Shown: in pieces, positions 23,210 to 35,745 of the stretch
Position numbering within the stretch: position 1 is the stretch's first letter
Layout of the letters: each line of letters starts with the position of its first letter
Source: Eulemur rufifrons
Taxonomy: Eukaryota > Chordata > Mammalia > Primates > Lemuridae
Assembly: GCF_041146395.1 (NCBI RefSeq)
Contig: NC_091000.1
Coordinates: 16,258,501-16,322,500, forward strand
Direction of reading: 5' to 3'
DNA length: 64,000 bases
The notes under the pieces: generated by a model
The model's database searches: none
What the model saw: only the letters and a program-made list of their open reading frames with translations
What the model was told of the DNA's origin: nothing
Position numbers and translations under genes: made by a program

Positions 23210-23340
23210 TACTTATAAAAGGGCAAGCATCCTGTGTCTCTTGTTTGTTGCTGAACTCCCAATACCTAGTGCAGTGCCCAGCACTTAGTAACTGCTCATT
23301 AAATGTTTTGAATAGGATGAGTGAATATGAAGGAATGCAT
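23210..23340 (+). repeat. L2 or MIR 3' tail fragment
   Basis: Reads CCAATACCTAGTGCAGTGCC, then CAGCACTTAGTAACTGCTCA and TTAAATGTTTTGAATAGG, the common tail shared by L2 and MIR. Confidence 0.6.
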
Positions 23341-23559
23341 TGTGGTGTAGGTTCTTGGTTTTTTGGGTTTTTTGGTTTTTTTTAACAAAAGTTGCTATTA
23401 ACTGCAAACTGCACATATTCAGAATGATCAGGGGATACGAAAAAAGGAAACCTTGTAAGAGAAAATTGTGTCAAAGGAATAGATGTGTTCTCAGACAGGG
23501 ATTCTGAATTCTAAAGAGGACTTGTCTCTGGTTAGTTAAAAATCTGTTTTATGGTCTTA

Positions 23560-23840
23560 TGATCATATGATCTTGGATAGTGATTTTATTTTTCCTTATT
23601 TGGGGTGGCAGTTAGAATTAAATGGGCTGACTTGTTTAATGCCTAAAAATAAGAAGAAGATTGGTTTCAATTTCTCACCCGTCTTCTTCCAAAAACTCTC
23701 CCCACTAAACCCTGCCTTCATTTTTCATGCTGATGATTCAGTCCCCACCCATCCCACTCAAAAACCAAAATTAAGTCCCTCTAAAACTACTGCTGTACTA
23801 TTGTAGGCCCTACATACCACCAGCCAATTCCTCAGCACCC
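23560..23840. repeat. Duplicated segment copy B (MIR-like start)
   Basis: GGCAGTTAGAATTAAATGGG is MIR-like, and the following 200 bp run in parallel with 21185-21420 (see findings). Confidence 0.5.
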
Positions 23841-24137
23841 ACACACGTCCCCCAGCCCACTGCAACTGCTGGGGCCAATTGGAGGGTCCTCTCAACAGTG
23901 GTGTCTTTATTTGAGTTGCTATTCATTTATTAAACAAATTTATTGTGTCTGGCCCTGTCATTGCCATGAGAATATAGTGATTTAAAATTAATATCATATA
24001 TATGTGTGTGTGTACACACACACAGAGAACCTGTCCAATTAGAGTGCTCAATCTAACAGGTTAGGTGAGATGATATGGCCAAACTCTGTTAACATAAGAA
24101 GTAAGAGAAAATAGGAAGTATTTAGGAAGTTCCTAAT

Positions 24138-24633
24138 TGTGATGGTTAATTTTATGTGTTAACTGGGCCATGGGATGCCCAGATATCTGGGTAAATGTTA
24201 TGTCCAGGTATGTGTGTGGGGTGTTTCCAGAAGAGAATAGCATTTGAATTGGTGAACTGAGTAAAGCAGATGGCTCTCCCCAGGGTGGGTGGGTATCTTC
24301 CAATGCGCTGGGGGCCTGAATAGAACAAAAAAGGCTGAGGAAAGTTGAGTTTGCTCTCTGCCCGACTGCTGAGCTGGGATATATCAGTCTCTCCTGCCCT
24401 CAGCACTCCTGGGTCTCGGGCCTGCAGACCCGGACTGGAAGCTACTTGTCCTTGGCTCTCAGGCTCTCAGGCCTTGGAACTATACCACCAACTTCCCCGA
24501 GTTTCCTGCTCACAGATGTAGGCAGTGGGAATCCACAGCCCCCAAATCTCATGAGCAATTGTTTATGATAAATCTCGTTATCTATGTATCTCCACATCCT
24601 ATTGGTCTGTTTCTCTGGAGAACCCTGACTTCA
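24138..24633 (-). mobile_element. MLT2-type solo LTR (ERVL)
   Basis: Minus orientation: TGTGATGGTTAATTTTATGT at the low end and TTTCTCTGGAGAACCCTGAC at the high end, with GGGTGGGTATCTTCC and CCTGAATAGAACAAAAAGG inside. The same family occurs at 55852-56729. Confidence 0.85.
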
Positions 24634-24655
24634 GTATTCTAAAGGGAAAAAAAAA

Positions 24656-25482
24656 CTGATGCCTACTCACACAACACTTCTGACACCAATTGTGTGGGGT
24701 TTTCCCTCACATTAAGGAATTCTCCAACTCTCCAGATGCCAACTGGATGTCCTACAACTCAACTGTGACACTAACTACCCAGAGACAAATGCAGACCCCA
24801 CAGGTTAAGAGCTTAGTCTCACAAGGCTGTCGCACTTCAGGTGCCCATCACAAGTACCACACGTCACCTGTACTTTTGATCAACCAGCTATAAGTTGGGG
24901 TTTTCCACAAGCTGCTCCTCAGGTTCCATGATCATGATTTGCTATAATGGCTCATGAGACTCAGGAAAACATTTATTTATGTTCCTGATTATTATAAAGG
25001 ATGCAGGTGAACAGCCAGACAAAGAGGTACACAGGGCAAGGTATGGGGACAGGCACCGAGCTTCCAGGCCCTCCCCGGGCGTGCCACCCTTCCTCCTCCA
25101 TATGTTCACCGACCTGGGAGCTCTCCAAATCCTGTTGCTCAGGGGTTCTATGGAGGCTCCATTACATAGGATGACATTAAATCACTGGCAATTGGTAATT
25201 GAACCCATTCTCTGGCTCCTCTCTCCTCCTCCTGCTAGGTCAGGGAGTGGGGCTGACAGTTCCAACCTTCTAATCACGTGACTGGTTCCTCTGGCAACCA
25301 TCCCCATCCTCCAAGAGTTATTCATTAGCATAAACTCAGGTATGGTCAAAAGGGGCTTATGAATAACAAAAGATGCTCCTCTCACCCCTATCACCCAGAA
25401 AATTCCAAAGGTTTTAGGAGGTCTGTTCCAGGAACAACGGACAAGACCAAATACACATTTCTTATTATATGACATTATCACA
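24656..25482 (-). mobile_element. Long solo LTR, probably MER21-type (ERVL)
   Basis: Continuous recognisable LTR text: GTGTGGGGTTTTCCCTCACA, AGCTATAAGTTGGGGTTTTC, TTATAAAGGATGCAGGTGAA, GTTCCAACCTTCTAATCACG and AAATTCCAAAGGTTTTAGG, ending ATGACATTATCACA. Length and order suit a MER21-like LTR; the family name is not verified. Confidence 0.6.
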
Positions 25483-25619
25483 AATACACTGATGTAGATG
25501 TCAGAAACCACAAATCTCCAAGTGTACAAGGAAAGCCTTCACAGGTGCATGCGTATGTGTGTGTGGGTGTGAGTGTCCCTCCCAGAAGTCAGGCTAACAG
25601 GCACCAATACAGGTGATGG

Positions 25620-25797
25620 AAAGAACTTAGTCCTAAGAGTCGGGATTTCTGTGTTCTCATCTCAGAACTGCCAAGAACTTGCATAGTGACTTGGACATGA
25701 CACTTGAATCTCTCCTGATCTATTTCTTCATTAATAACTGAAGAGGCTAAACTATGACCTCAAGATTCTTTCAACTCTAAAATGTCAAAGATTCTGA
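25620..25797 (+). repeat. MIR SINE fragment
   Basis: Reads CATCTCAGAACTGCCAAGAA, TGCATAGTGACTTGGACATG and TATTTCTTCATTAATAACTG, the MIR core with wear. Confidence 0.6.
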
Positions 25798-25917
25798 GAG
25801 GGGTGAGGAACCTGTGGCCTCAAGGCCCTCCGGATCCCCAAGTGCAGCAGTCAAAAGGCCACACCCAAGGATCCAGAAGGCCACATGTGGCCCCAAGGCC
25901 ATAGTTCCCCACCCCTA
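25798..25917. mobile_element. Short hAT-like MITE
   Basis: About 120 bp with imperfect terminal inverted repeats: AGGGGTGAGGAACCTGTGGC at one end and the inverse of GGCCATAGTTCCCCACCCCT at the other. The middle is also partly self-complementary (GGCCACA / TGTGGCC). No clear 8-bp duplication, so the class is inferred from the ends. Confidence 0.6.
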
Positions 25918-26399
25918 GGTGAGAGGAAGTGTGCAGGGAAAGGGAAACGGAGAGGAGGCATTTGGCCTGAGAAAGGAGATGTAGAGGACTCACCTTCTGA
26001 AGGACAGTGAAGGGTGTTATGTAATAGTCGCTTCCTCACACCCTGGACACAGCCATTCTCTGAACAATTCCGTCTCTGAAATCTTCAAATCTAATTACCA
26101 CTAATTCCTCCTGTCCTCCACTTTCTCTCACTATCCAGCCGCATCAGCTATAATTACTCTTTGACTTCATCCAAACTGCCGGCTGCTCTTTTTTCACCCA
26201 GCCTACCACCCTTTGTCCTGCTTCCGGTTTTTTCTCTATTCAACCTTGGGCCTGTATAGTGACCCCTTTTATCCATCCTCTTGTCATTGTCCTCACCCAT
26301 CTCTCTCCAGTCTGCTCTCTTCCCACCCCCAGCTGACCACACCCCACGATCCCTGCCCCTGAGCGCCGTCTAGGGAGTACAATTAGACACAATCATATC
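25918..26399. other. Unassigned intergenic sequence
   Basis: Pyrimidine-rich in its right half (26040-26350). Nothing recognised. Confidence 0.5.
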
Positions 26400-26740
26400 A
26401 TACCACAGGTGGGTCTTGTGACAAATTTGGGGTTCTATCAAAGAAAACCAGAGCTGGACAGAAGTTAAAGTGGTGAAAACAAATTGTATTCAAGGCTATT
26501 GCAATAGAGGAAGAGACACCCAAGTATAGAACAGGGCTCCATTCTGAACACACCAGGGATAGTGGAGATTTATAGCCAAGAAGCAGGGCACTGGTGGATG
26601 GAAAATTGCTAAGAGGAGACATCAGGGCTGGGGGCACTTCAGGCTGAACTAACCTAATGAGATTCCTGCTGCAGGCAGGCCAGGGTGATCACATACCAAG
26701 GCTGGGAGGAGACAGCTTTGGTTAGATATTGAAGGTGACG
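26400..26740 (-). mobile_element. LTR fragment, same family as 7289-7580
   Basis: On the minus strand: TTAGCAATTTTCCATCCACC, TTGGCTATAAATCTCCACTA, then GCAATAGCCTTGAATACAAT. The block order equals that of 7289-7580. Family not named. Confidence 0.5.
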
Positions 26741-27835
26741 GGCTATCAGGGGTGGGGGATACTTGCCAAAGGGCCTTGGCAGTGCTACTTGCTAAAACTG
26801 GATTTACAAAGAAGGGCACACCTGGGCCTCAGAGAAGGTTCAGAACCTGGCTAAAGTCTGGCCAAGCAAAGTATCTTTGTCAATCATTGGCATTTCTTGT
26901 CAAGCCTCTAATAGGTCCCTGCTCAGCTCTTTCCCCTTCCCTCAATGACATTTATTTTAACCTTCCACTATTCTCCTTAAGGTCCCAGCTCTCACCCTTT
27001 CTCCCAGCAGATGGCCTTAACTCTGACTTAACACACTGACTTGCCCCGACTCTTCATGCTACACCTACAAACTTGTCCTTGCCCAAACCCATTCTTGCCT
27101 CCTTTCCTGCTCAGAGGGGAGAGGTCCCTCTTCCTGCTCAAGGTTGAAGGTTTATCCTCCAGTATTGTGACTTTTCTCTCACCTATATTTAAATCTCTTC
27201 CCTCCACTAGCTTCTTCCTCTCAGCCCAAATTAACAAACCTATTTAAGCCAGGACTCTCTTAGCAGCAAGTAACAGAAACCCCACTCAAGCTTAACTTAG
27301 GTATAAAGAGGGCATTTTATGTTTTGAAAGTATGTCTGGCAGGATCCTTAACTGTAAACAGCAGAACCCATTCTAAGTAACTTCAGCAAAAACATATTAA
27401 AGGACTACAGGTAGCTGGTGCAATGTCAGGCAGAATCAGAAAATCTGGCTTGGTGTCCGTGTAGGCTAGACAATCACACGTCCAACCTCCCCAGCGAAGA
27501 AGTCACCACTGGCACCGCTGATGCTGGGAATTCCCACATTCAGTTCATAGAAATAAAAAAACAAAAAAAACCAACAACAGAAATGCCAATAAATGGAAAG
27601 GAAGACTGATGACCTGCTCAGAGCTCTCAGTCTCATGTTCCTTTCTCATAGATCAACGTTCTCTGTGTGGCAAGAATATGGCCACAGTTAGCTCAGGTTA
27701 CATTCCTCCTGCTCCACAAAAGCCTTCTTTCCAAAGCTCAGCTTCAGAAAATCAGATTGGAACAGCAAAGTCACAGACCTCAGCGACAGCGCCCACTAGA
27801 ATCACATGATCACCACCTCTAAGAAGGAAGAGTCT
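26741..27835. other. Unassigned intergenic sequence
   Basis: Low-complexity A-rich tract at 27545-27580. Otherwise worn sequence, parts of which (26900-27250) read like an old LINE but cannot be assigned. Confidence 0.45.
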
Positions 27836-27839
27836 CATA

Positions 27840-28270
27840 ACACCTTTCTTATATTAGCTTCCTCCTACCCATTTGTATTGCAGTAGTTTTCCACTGGCCT
27901 CTTAATTTCTTCTCTCTCCAATTTTCCTTCCAAATTGCCTTTAAGAGTTGCTTTTTTTTTCCTAAATGCAAATATAATCATGTTATTCCATGCTTAAAAT
28001 TAATGGATTTTTAGCAGAGCCAAATACTGCTTGTAGAAAATAGAATTCTTTACAAGGTGTACAATGACCTTCCTGAACTTTTCCTTGTCCCTCCCTCCAA
28101 CTGTACTCCACTTTTGCTTTCTTGCTCTCCGTGGTTTGGTATTTGTTCTCTCCCCTGCCTGCTCAAATACCTTCCCCTTCAGACTCTTAGTTCACCTGGT
28201 GAACTCCTACTCCTCCTTCAAGACCCATTGCAAGCATTTTCGTCTCTTATTCTTTTCTCTTAAGGCACCT
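27840..28270 (+). repeat. L2 LINE fragment
   Basis: L2-like text: AATATAATCATGTTATTCCA, GTGTACAATGACCTTCCTGA, CCTTCAAGACCCATTGCAAG. Confidence 0.6.
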
Positions 28271-28299
28271 CTTTGACCATATGTCCCAACAACTTAACT

Positions 28300-28458
28300 G
28301 CAACCTCGTGAAAAACCCTGAGCCACACCCACCCAGTTCATCTACTCCCAAATTCCTGATCCACAGAAATTGTGAGATTATTAATTTAAAAAATTGCTAT
28401 TTTAAGCCACAAAATTCAGGGGCAATTTGTTACAGAGCAATGGATGACTAATCCTAAT
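28300..28458 (+). mobile_element. MLT1-type LTR 3' end fragment
   Basis: AACCCTGAGCCACACCCACC, TTCCTGATCCACAGAAATTG, GCTATTTTAAGCCACAAAAT and CAATGGATGACTAATCC follow the 3' end of older MLT1 LTRs. Confidence 0.6.
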
Positions 28459-28499
28459 AGTTTACTTACAGAAGCCAATATGACTGAAATTCTAGTCCC

Positions 28500-29060
28500 C
28501 AGTTTCAAGTTTAGGGTGCCCAGTCTTTCTAACTCAAGCTTCATCTGGGTTTTGAATGATACCCATGGCCTTGCCAAGAATCAAGAGTCTACGGAATATG
28601 AACAGAGTATCTAATTCTAATTTTTTAGATAATCTGGCTGTGAGGGCCATGGGGACCAGAGGCACATCCAAGGAGACTGAGGAGGGGACGCTTGTACCGG
28701 CAAAAGGGGAAAGTGTGCGTAATGTGCTTTGAGACAAAGAGAACACTGGCTCCAGGGGCTCATGGCAGGAGTTGAAGCCAGTCCGTTAGCGGAGACAGTG
28801 TGTCAGGCAAGTGCTCTTGCGCATCCAGCTAGCTGTCCTTGTGACTCACCCAGCAGGCTGCAGTTTGAGGAGTTCTTGGCAGAAGTTCTTGTTACATCTG
28901 TGCAGGAGAGCTCATCGGAGAGTCTTTGTCATGGTTCTTACAGGCATGTGTGCCTGAGGGCCCTCCCTTCTCAGCCTCCTGGTTTTATGTACTTTTTGGA
29001 GTTTGACACAAGTGACTCCGTTTTGATTCTGACAAAACTTTCACATGCCAGTGACCCTTA
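28500..29060 (-). mobile_element. LTR33-like fragment
   Basis: The minus strand of 28860-29060 (ATGTGAAAGTTTTGTCAGAA, GGAGTCACTTGTGTC) parallels the LTR at 19425-19885. The part below 28860 may belong to the same element but is not certain. Confidence 0.4.
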
Positions 29061-29069
29061 CTTTCTCAG

Positions 29070-29230
29070 AGAATTACATCTCTGCTACCCCCCGGCCCAC
29101 CCGCAGGCCTCATATGTTTCCCTCAGGTTGTAGTTCATAGGCCACTGTCTTGTTTGGAAGCCTTTCCTAGACAACCCCTCTCATCTAAATTAGGTCTCTT
29201 TCCATGGGTTACTTAGCACCAAATACCTTC
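29070..29230 (+). repeat. L2-like fragment
   Basis: CTTGTTTGGAAGCCTTTCCT and AGACAACCCCTCTCATCTAA resemble the L2 3' region. Short and worn. Confidence 0.4.
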
Positions 29231-29238
29231 CTCTATGG

Positions 29239-29552
29239 CTGCAGTCCCCAACGCCCAGGCCACGCCAGGTACCAGTCTGTGGCCTGTTAGGAACTGGCTG
29301 CTGCACCACCACCACCACCACCACCACCCTGTGCGTGGAAAAATTGTCTTCCATGAAATTTAGGAACTGGGCCACACAGCAGGAGGTGAGCAGCAGAAGT
29401 GAGGGAAGTTTCATCTGTATTTACAGCCACTCCACTCCCCACGGCTGGCATCACCACCCGAGCCACCTCCCACCTCCCACCTCCCACCTCCCGTGAAAAA
29501 AATTGTCTCTCACGAAACCAGTCCCTGGTGCCAAAAAGGTTGGGGACCACTG
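29239..29552 (-). mobile_element. hAT (Charlie-like) DNA transposon with internal microsatellites
   Basis: 314 bp with inverted ends CTGCAGTCCCCAAC and GTTGGGGACCACTG and target duplication CTCTATGG (29231-29238) / CTCCATGG (29553-29560). It is the longer, inverted relative of the element at 8797-8996. A CAC/ACC triplet run (about 29304-29330) and four CCCACCT units (about 29466-29492) expanded inside it. Confidence 0.85.
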
Positions 29553-29721
29553 CTCCATGGTAAGCTTTGCCACAGTGTAGTGTGGTTGCCTACTGATGTC
29601 CTTTTAAACTATGGAATATTTCAAACTATAGAAATTATATTTCCCCAACATTTCTATTGCTTAGTTGAATTCCATATACACTACAAAATATGGTGATTCT
29701 GAACTCATTTTAAAATTAATA

Positions 29722-30065
<344 letters not shown>

Positions 30066-30075
30066 AAAATTAATA

Positions 30076-30919
30076 AAAAATAAATAAAACAAGTATTTAC
30101 ACAACAAATGGCCAAATATTTTAACATAGCAATATGCCAAATTAGAGATTTATATTTGTGAGTGGCAAATCATCCAAAAAGGCAAACATGTGGTTAGCAG
30201 AGTAGGTAGAGTTCCTGGCTACCCTGTTGATATTATTTGTAATCTTAAGATTACAAATCTTATAATCTTAAAATAAATAAGGAAATACAGAAACATCTGT
30301 CGGGAATGCATGTTAGGACCTGAGATGAAAGTCAATGCTCTCCCTGAGACGACTAGAAAAGCAGGATAAAACATGAAAAATAGCATCTGTTGAAAACATT
30401 GGGAGCTGATGAGGAAACCCTGACTTCAGCGACAAGATTCTGGAGAAATGGGAACCAGGAGAGAAGCTGACGTTTGGCAACTGAGTTTTCCTCTGGGGGA
30501 TTTGCTAATTCTGAGTCCTGAGCAAGAGGAAAAGAATCCAGGCAACAGCCTTGGGCAGAGGCCGCAAGCGGAGAAGGAGACAGCAGGATTTGGGGCAATT
30601 TAGGGGGCTGGAAAAACAGCACCTTGTGAGTCTGGAATCCCAGCGGGAAGGGTGGGTGGAAAACTAAGCCTGACACTTGACCTGTTTCCCTATGAAAGCA
30701 TTTGCCACGTGCTGGTGCTGCGTGGAGCAGGATATTAAGAAACTGAGCAGAAAGCCTGTGAAATGCAGAGCAGAGTTTTCTCCGTCTTTGAAGATTCACT
30801 GGGAGGAAAGGGCCACGGTGAACACCCGGGTGCTCAGGCAGAGCCCCGGGAGGGCTACTGTCTAAGAACAGGGATAAGCAGAGAGGGAAAAGAGTCTCAT
30901 CAAAACAGTAACGCACTGT
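30076..30919. other. Unassigned intergenic sequence
   Basis: A 218-codon open frame exists on the minus strand (30353-31009), but its start lies antisense to an L1 tail and it has no family features. See rejected items. Confidence 0.5.
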
Positions 30920-31310
30920 GTGGCATTCTGGAAAAGGCAAAACTATGGAGACAGTAAGATCAGTAGTCGCCAGTGGTTTGGGGTAGGGAAGGATGAATAG
31001 GTGGAGCACAGAGGACTTTCAGGGCAGTGAAACTGCTCTGCATGATACTATAGTGGCAGATCCATGTCACTACATTTGTCCAAACCCGTAGACTGTACAA
31101 CACCAAGAGTGAACCCTAACATAAACTGTGGACTTTGGATGATAACGATGTGTCAGTGTAGGTTCAACAATTGTAACGAATGTACCCCTCTGGTGCGTGG
31201 CAGTGACAGTCAGGGAGGCTGGCAGGAACAGGAAGTATATGGGAACTCTCTCTAGCTTCTGCCCAATTTTGCTGTAAACCTAGAACTAAATAATAAAGTC
31301 TATTAGAAAG
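30920..31310 (+). mobile_element. L1M 3' end (5'-truncated)
   Basis: GAAAAGGCAAAACTATGGAG, ATGAATAGGTGGAGCACAGA, CACCAAGAGTGAACCCTAAC and TTTTGCTGTAAACCTAGAAC, then AATAAAGTCTATTAG. This is the 3' end of an old mammalian L1. Confidence 0.88.
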
Positions 31311-31680
31311 AAAAGGCCTGTAATGCAGTGTGGAGTTGGTTCTGTCTCTGATTGGATTAAGGTGAGCAGCTCCCCGGCAGAGGAAGGGGCAGAGCATTTC
31401 TGGAGGAAGATGCGACCCCAAACCCTTTATAATTTTAAAAATGCAATGTCCGCCATTGGATCAAAATTCACCAGGCATTCCAAGAGAGAAAAACAATTAC
31501 TAAAAGCTAAGAGGAAAAACACAGAAGAAGACACACTAATCCAGATATTTTAGTTATCAAAAACATTTAAAATAAGTATGATTAATATGTTCAGGAAATA
31601 CAGATGAAAAGAATGTATGTCATTACTTAAAACTGAATATAGATATGAACTGTGGACTACAACATATATCAAAAAAGTAA
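31310..31680. other. Unassigned intergenic sequence
   Basis: Nothing recognised. Confidence 0.5.
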
Positions 31681-31689
31681 TAATAACAG

Positions 31690-31935
31690 TATTTTACCTT
31701 TATTGAACACTTCTTTTGTGCCAGGTATTGTTCTAAGTGACTCTAATTTCTTACAACAATCCTGTGAAATAAATACTATTATTGTCCCCACTTTACAAAT
31801 GAGAAAACTCTGGTACAAGATGCATAAATAAATGTTTATCGTCAAATGACTAACAAACAGCAGAGCTAGAATTTGAATTCAGACAGTCCAACCCCAGAGC
31901 CCTCACTTTTAATCACAGTGCTATGCAATGCATTT
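31690..31935 (+). repeat. MIR SINE
   Basis: Well kept MIR: TATTGAACACTTCTTTTGTG, CCAGGTATTGTTCTAAGTGA, CCCCACTTTACAAATGAGAA, CAGAGCTAGAATTTGAATTC. Confidence 0.85.
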
Positions 31936-31939
31936 GTCT

Positions 31940-32510
31940 TACACAACCATAAGAGCCGCAGATAGATAATGTTTTGGTTAAAGAGATGTAGAAAGACTAA
32001 CAATTAGAATCATATTAGTCACTAAAATGTTTTCTGTTTTTTTCTGGCCCCAAACCATAAGAATATGAAAGAGCTCCAATTTGGCCCAAATTGCATAGAA
32101 ATATATTTTTTAATCCATGTTACCCAATAATATTCGTCTGAGGGTATGAAAGACTGAGAAGAAATGTATCAAATCTTAAAATAGAAAATAAAAGCATGTA
32201 TGTGAAATTTGACCAAAAATAGTGCTTAATATTAACCACCACCTAAGTTATTTTTATAAACTTTTGCCAGCCACTCTCTAATTATTCTAATTTCCACCTT
32301 CAGATTCTTAGCTGCAGGACTACACAGTTAATTCATTTGTTCCACCCATGGGCAGAGAACTTTGACAGAGAATCCCTCCACACATGCAGATTTCCACTCT
32401 TCCCGGCAGGATTCCCTAAATAAACAGTTTTTCTTCTCTGATACACACAGTTCTTGTTGACAGACACAAATGCCTTGTTTGTCATTTCACCAGATAAACA
32501 TTTAAGAAAT
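31940..32510. other. Unassigned intergenic sequence
   Basis: A+T-rich. Nothing recognised. Confidence 0.5.
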
Positions 32511-32520
32511 GTATCTGAAG

Positions 32521-32818
<298 letters not shown>

Positions 32819-32829
32819 GGTATTTGAAA

Positions 32830-33090
32830 GGACAGTGAACTTCAAGGCAGGAATTGCCCCCTTGTCTTGTCCTCACTCCCTTCCCCAATGTCTTTTCACC
32901 GCCAGAAAAATCTACCATTAGATGTGATTTCTCCAATTCTGTTCTGTACAGACAAATCAAACATTTGCCATTATTTTTACCTTAGTATGAATTAATGAAT
33001 TGACTTGATCTCATGGGCAACTAGCTGTGATCAGGGATATGAGGAAGTTGGAGTTTGACTGGGATGCTGTAAGCACAGTTTTGAACATAA
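32830..33090. other. Unassigned intergenic sequence
   Basis: Nothing recognised. Confidence 0.5.
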
Positions 33091-33099
33091 ACTACAGAC

Positions 33100-33255
33100 T
33101 TTCTGTGGTTTTTTTTATCACTGCAAAATGAAGATAATAATGTTACTTCCCTCTTAGGATTGTTGTGAGGATTGCATGAGAATAAGAACCATAAAAATGC
33201 TTAATGCCTACAGTATTAGGCACCCTGTAGGCACTCAGTAAATGACAACCTTTAT
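33100..33255 (+). repeat. MIR SINE fragment
   Basis: CTGCAAAATGAAGATAATAA, GGATTGTTGTGAGGATTGCA and CCCTGTAGGCACTCAGTAAA follow the MIR 3' half. Confidence 0.75.
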
Positions 33256-33634
33256 AATTAATTATGACTTTGACAATGATAGAAAAATTTCAAGAAATCA
33301 AATACATTTCAAAAGAACTGGCAATATGATTGTGGTAGTAATTCTGAATAAAGTTTTAATAAAAGAAAAAAATTAATCCCTTAACTCACAGAGTTAGTTT
33401 TCATTATCCAACATCATTATTTGCTGCTTTGAATGACATGTAAAAGATTTGGAAAAATCTTGTGATCGAATTGTTTAGCATACAAGCCTGAAGATTCATG
33501 AATTTACAAATCTAATCTATTTAAGAAATTTTGTGGAATCTGAATGTCCAATTTATAGTTAAGATTCTCTATTAAGTGATCCATAATCTATTCATACCTC
33601 AATTCACTTGTGAACAAAGTAACCTTATTTCAAT
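33256..33634. other. Unassigned intergenic sequence
   Basis: A+T-rich. Nothing recognised. Confidence 0.5.
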
Positions 33635-34053
33635 TGTTTAAATGTTTGTGTCCCCTCCAAAATTCATGGGAAACTTAATCCCCAATGCAATGATAGTAAG
33701 AGGTGAGGCTTTCAGGAGGTGATTAAATCATGATGCCAGAGTATCATGAATGGGATTCACAACTTTATAAAAGGGCTATAGGGAACTAGCTAAGCCTCCT
33801 TTGCCCTTAGGTCCTTCCAGCATGTGAGGACATGGCATTTATCCCCTCAGGAAGATGTGGTTATCCCCTCGGGAGGATGCAGCAATAAGGCACCATGCTG
33901 GAAGCAAAGAGAAGGCTCCTACTAGACACTGAACCTGCCAGTGCCTTGATCTTAGTCTTTCCAGCCTTCACAGAACTGTAAGAAATAAATTTGTTGTTTA
34001 TAAATAACCCAGTTGAATGTATTTTGTTATAGCAGCAGGAACAAACTCAAACA
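33635..34053 (+). mobile_element. MaLR LTR (MST/MLT1-type)
   Basis: TGTTTAAATGTTTGTGTCCC to about CAAACTCAAACA, with GTGATTAAATCATGATGCCA, AACTGTAAGAAATAAATTTG and AACCCAGTTGAATGTATTTT. It holds a short internal duplication (TATCCCCTCAGGAAGATG / TATCCCCTCGGGAGGATG). Confidence 0.82.
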
Positions 34054-34570
34054 GTCATCACCTAGCATAATGCCCACCACCTACACGATTAGGGGCACTA
34101 TTGTTTTTTTGATATGAAAATTATCTCGTTGACTCACTCTCAGCAGAATGTGCCCATTGAGCTATTTTTCCAATAACAGCAGTAGCTTATACATGTAACT
34201 AACATTTTCTCACTGAGTTCCTTTTGTGACCAGAAGCAAACCTTTGCCAGCTTGTGAAGGTTGGTTTTATATTAATAGCTACAGTTTGGCTACAGATCAA
34301 AAATAAGCTAATTGTCTCCTGGGAAACAAGAACTTGGGAGGTGGCCTCATTAGCACTGTGCATTAGCCAACCTAGCTTCTTGGAATGATTTCTCTTGGGC
34401 TGGTTTTCTGGTTAGCCTTGTGTATGATAGCGACTTTTACTGTTGCCTGACATGTATATCTATGGACTAGTGAGGCTTGGAGAGAGACCCGAAAAGGCAG
34501 AAGCCTCTGTTTGAACCAGGATGCCACATGGGTTGAGGGGCCTGGCTGGAGTCCTCGATGAGTCACTGGT
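34054..34570. other. Unassigned intergenic sequence
   Basis: Nothing recognised. Confidence 0.5.
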
Positions 34571-34574
34571 CATT

Positions 34575-34685
34575 GGTTAGTGGCTCTGTCACTTACTAGC
34601 TATTTGACCTCGAGTAAGTCATTTACCAGCATCTCAGCTTTTCTCATGGGATAAACAATATTGTTAATGTGGGGGATTTTAAGTT
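34575..34685 (+). repeat. MIR SINE fragment
   Basis: GTGGCTCTGTCACTTACTAG, CTATTTGACCTCGAGTAAGT and CAGCATCTCAGCTTTTCTCA match the MIR core. Confidence 0.75.
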
Positions 34686-34689
34686 CCCT

Positions 34690-35395
34690 TTCCTGCTCCC
34701 ACCCTGATATTCTATTAATCTTACCTCTGGGAGAGGAAATCAAAGCTGAAGATTTTTTGCTTTTTATTAAGAAGTACCACTTTCAAAGGCCAAGATGATG
34801 GCCACATATGTAGAGAAAAGATATTTTAATAAAATTAAATCACACAGACTAGTGGAAATAAAATGAAAGTCAATTTTCTCAAGTCATTTTGAAGTATACC
34901 TTCAAAATCAAATGAACTGATCCCACAAATATAGCCAACTGGTTTTTTTTACAAAAGCACAAATGTAATTCATTGGAGAAAGGATATTCGTTGCTACAGG
35001 AATTATAATGTGCAAAAAGAAATGAAACTAGACATAGATTTCGTTTCAAAAAAATTAATTCGAAGTTGGTCATATGAGGTAGAACCTCACTCCCCACTCC
35101 TTAGGTATGGGCTATACATAGTAACTTCCTTCCAAAGAGTCCAGTATGGAAAGGAGAAAAGGGGGGAAAAGAGTAACTTTATGGTGAAGAAACCAGACGA
35201 ACACTATCTTAGCCAGGTAATCAAGATCCACATCAACAGCGATAAGTCAAGTTTATAACACATGCTCCTGGTACAATTATATGAGAATTGGGCTTTTCCT
35301 CTGTGGTCTTCCTCCATAAAACCCATAAACCCAGTCTAATCATGAGAAAAATATCAGACAAGTCCCAATTGAGAGATTTTCTACAAAACACCTGA
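34690..35395. other. Unassigned intergenic sequence
   Basis: A+T-rich. Nothing recognised. Confidence 0.5.
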
Positions 35396-35399
35396 CCAA

Positions 35400-35745
35400 T
35401 ATATCTCAAAATTGTCAAGGTCGTCAAAAACAAGGAAAGTCTGAGAAATTGTCATAGCCAAGAGAAACCTACGTTAGACATGATGGCTAAATACAATGTT
35501 GCAACCTGAATAGAATCCTGGAACAGAAAAAGAACATTATATAAGAACTAAGGAAATCTGAATGAAGAAAGGACTTAGGTTAATAATAATGTATCGATAT
35601 TAGTTCGTTAATTATGTCACATATACCACACTAAGGTAAAATGTTAATGATAGAGGAAACAGGGTATGGGTACATGGAACTCTCTGTACTACCACTGCAA
35701 TGTTACTGTAAATCTAAAACTATTCTAAAATTTAAAGTTTATTTT
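35400..35745 (+). mobile_element. L1M 3' end
   Basis: GAATCCTGGAACAGAAAAAG, AAGGACTTAGGTTAATAATA, TACATGGAACTCTCTGTACT and ATCTAAAACTATTCTAAAAT match the 3' UTR of old L1. Confidence 0.8.

Noticed and set aside
24000..24030. TGTGTGTG/ACACACAC palindrome as a possible structural element
   Set aside because: A short mirror of two dinucleotide runs, common in mammalian DNA.
30353..31009. 218-codon open frame on the minus strand
   Set aside because: Its first part is antisense to an L1M 3' end, it has no recognisable domain, and splice or promoter signals are not evident. One such frame is expected by chance in 64 kb.
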